Positions 6,530 to 7,400 of a DNA stretch of 7,400 nucleotides are shown piece by piece. The position numbers and the translations under genes are program-made. Numbering within the stretch: position 1 is the first letter of the stretch; each line of letters starts with the position of its first letter. Below the pieces are notes generated by a model. The model was not told the origin of the DNA and did no database searches. It saw only the letters and a program-made list of their open reading frames with translations. This DNA is from JACMLD01 sp036500065 (lineage in GTDB: Bacteria; Bacteroidota; Bacteroidia; Chitinophagales; Chitinophagaceae): assembly GCA_036500065.1 (NCBI GenBank), contig DASYCT010000198.1, positions 1-7,400 on the forward strand, written 5' to 3'.

Positions 6530-6922
6530 TTATCGTTGATAGATTTCCAATGGCAAGCCATCGGGGTCAGCAAAAAAACTAAATCTTTTTTGAGTGAGGG
6601 CATCGGTGCGTACCGGTTCCGTCGCGACGCCCTTGCTGTTCAGTGTCGCCACCGCCTGTTCTATATCGTTTACTTCAAATGCGAGGTGGCGCAGGCCGCA
6701 GGCTTCGGGATAAGAGGGGCGGGGCGGGGGATCGATAAACGAGAACAGTTCTACCTGGTACCGATCGCCCACCTTTAAATCCAGCTTATACGATTGCCGC
6801 ACTTCCCGGAAGCTTTCCCGTATGATCTCCATGCCCAGTACTTCGGTATAAAATCGTTTGGATACGGCATAGTCGCTGCAGATGATGGCAATATGATGAA
6901 TGCTGTTGAGCTGTAATTGCAT
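6530..6922 (-). CDS. gloA2: VOC-family metalloprotein, YaeR/GloA2-like
   Basis: This is a small vicinal-oxygen-chelate protein of the glyoxalase I/fosfomycin-resistance superfamily, 130 residues, closely resembling E. coli YaeR. Two beta-alpha-beta-beta-beta modules are visible. Module one runs from SIHHIAIICSDY (7-18) and FYTEVLGM (24-31) to VELFSF (57-62). Module two runs from CGLRHLAFEV (75-84) to TQKRFSFFADPDGLPLEIYQ (110-129). Likely metal ligands, by analogy with glyoxalase I, are His10, Glu58, His79 and Glu126, all present. The segment PPPRPSYPEACGLRHLAF is characteristic of the YaeR subgroup. The ATG at 6922 is preferred because homologous sequence begins there; a longer frame to 7069 only overlaps the nitrilase gene. 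It starts one base after the nitrilase stop and ends one base before nagA, so the three form an operon. The biochemical role of YaeR-like proteins is not settled; true methylglyoxal glyoxalase activity should not be assumed. Confidence 0.92.
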   Translation of the reverse strand: MQLQLNSIHHIAIICSDYAVSKRFYTEVLGMEIIRESFREVRQSYKLDLKVGDRYQVELFSFIDPPPRPSYPEACGLRHLAFEVNDIEQAVATLNSKGVATEPVRTDALTQKRFSFFADPDGLPLEIYQR

Positions 6923-6923
6923 A

Positions 6924-7400
6924 CTATGGCTGTATCGTAAAATAATCGGCGTCTTTCCAGAACGGCAGTTTTGTTCTTGTCTCCTCCAGTTTTTCGCGTT
7001 GCAGGATAGTGGTAAAAACATCTTCGTCATGGGCCTTCGTGTACAGTACTTCACCCATGGGGTCGACAATCATCGAATCGCCGCTGTGATAAATGGCATT
7101 GCCGTCATTGCCCACGCGGTTAACGCCGGCGACATAACATTGGTTTTCGATGGCCCGGGCCTGCAGGAGGGTCTTCCAGGCATGATTGCGCCGCTCGGGC
7201 CAGTTGGCCACGCATATCAGCACATCGTATTCGGGTTTTACACCGGACCCGTTACCGGTATCGTGTACCTGCTGCCGCGCCCATACGGGGAAACGCAGGT
7301 CATAACAAACCAGCAGGTTTATTCTCCATCCTTTTACGGAAGCGATCAATCGTTTGGACCCGGCGGTATATTGATCATCTTCTCCGGCATACGCAAAACG
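6924..7400 (-). CDS. Carbon-nitrogen hydrolase (nitrilase superfamily), YafV/omega-amidase-like (5' end outside window)
   Basis: About 159 C-terminal residues are visible and the frame is open to the right edge, so the start lies outside. The nucleophilic cysteine is in LLVCYDLRFPVWAR, with its codon at 7305-7307. The segment VANWPERRNHAWKTLLQARA, then IENQCYVAGVNRVGNDG and YHSGDSMIVDPMGEVL, is typical of the superfamily. The catalytic Glu and Lys would lie in the missing part. The stretch upstream of the Cys (FAYAGEDDQYTAG) and the downstream motifs resemble E. coli YafV and eukaryotic Nit2. Those enzymes hydrolyse alpha-ketoglutaramate or alpha-ketosuccinamate to the keto acid and ammonia, a metabolite-repair step after glutamine transamination. 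It is the most upstream visible gene of the leftward operon with the VOC protein and nagA; the VOC start follows its TAG by one base. The omega-amidase assignment is inferred from resemblance; the superfamily is certain. Confidence 0.9.
   Translation of the reverse strand, partial: RFAYAGEDDQYTAGSKRLIASVKGWRINLLVCYDLRFPVWARQQVHDTGNGSGVKPEYDVLICVANWPERRNHAWKTLLQARAIENQCYVAGVNRVGNDGNAIYHSGDSMIVDPMGEVLYTKAHDEDVFTTILQREKLEETRTKLPFWKDADYFTIQP

Noticed and set aside
6923..7069. Longer start for the VOC protein at 7069
   Set aside because: The extra 49 residues overlap the nitrilase gene and are unlike the family, whereas the ATG at 6922 aligns with the YaeR N-terminus.
1..7400. A novel defence, mobile or biosynthetic system
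   Set aside because: Every sizeable open stretch is explained by a known enzyme family. No repeats, integrase, toxin-antitoxin pair or unexplained gene cluster was seen.

Overview
The window looks like ordinary chromosomal DNA from a member of the Bacteroidota, most plausibly a Chitinophagaceae-type organism. The evidence is Bacteroidota-style promoters (TTG ... TAnnTTTG), almost no Shine-Dalgarno sequences before the starts, a lipoprotein S41 peptidase, and proteins that read like that phylum's versions of ThiL and NagA. The genus is inference. No mobile element, CRISPR array, tRNA or rRNA was seen, and coding density is very high.

Layout. A family 2 glycosyltransferase runs leftward from 881 and is cut by the left edge. 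A 166-base divergent intergenic region (882-1047) follows. It holds a good leftward promoter, a palindrome overlapping its -33 box, and a three-armed inverted repeat that would lie in the glycosyltransferase mRNA leader. Rightward genes then run from 1048 to 5425: an AKR-type aldo/keto reductase, an inositol-monophosphatase-family phosphatase, thiL (coupled to the phosphatase by an ATGA overlap) and a lipoprotein S41 peptidase. The phosphatase has its own promoter ending four bases before its ATG, which predicts a nearly leaderless mRNA. From the right edge a leftward operon runs toward the S41 gene: an omega-amidase-like nitrilase (cut by the edge), a YaeR/GloA2-like VOC metalloprotein and nagA. 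Each pair of these genes is separated by one base. The S41 gene and nagA converge with five bases between their stop codons.

How the genes fit together. Most encode housekeeping or salvage enzymes: amino-sugar recycling (NagA), thiamine cofactor formation (ThiL), sugar- or inositol-phosphate hydrolysis, carbonyl reduction, and probable metabolite repair or detoxification (nitrilase/omega-amidase and VOC protein). I found no convincing sign of an undescribed system. The most interesting items are regulatory: the glycosyltransferase leader with two mutually exclusive hairpins, the near-leaderless phosphatase promoter, and the one-base-spaced nitrilase-VOC-nagA operon.
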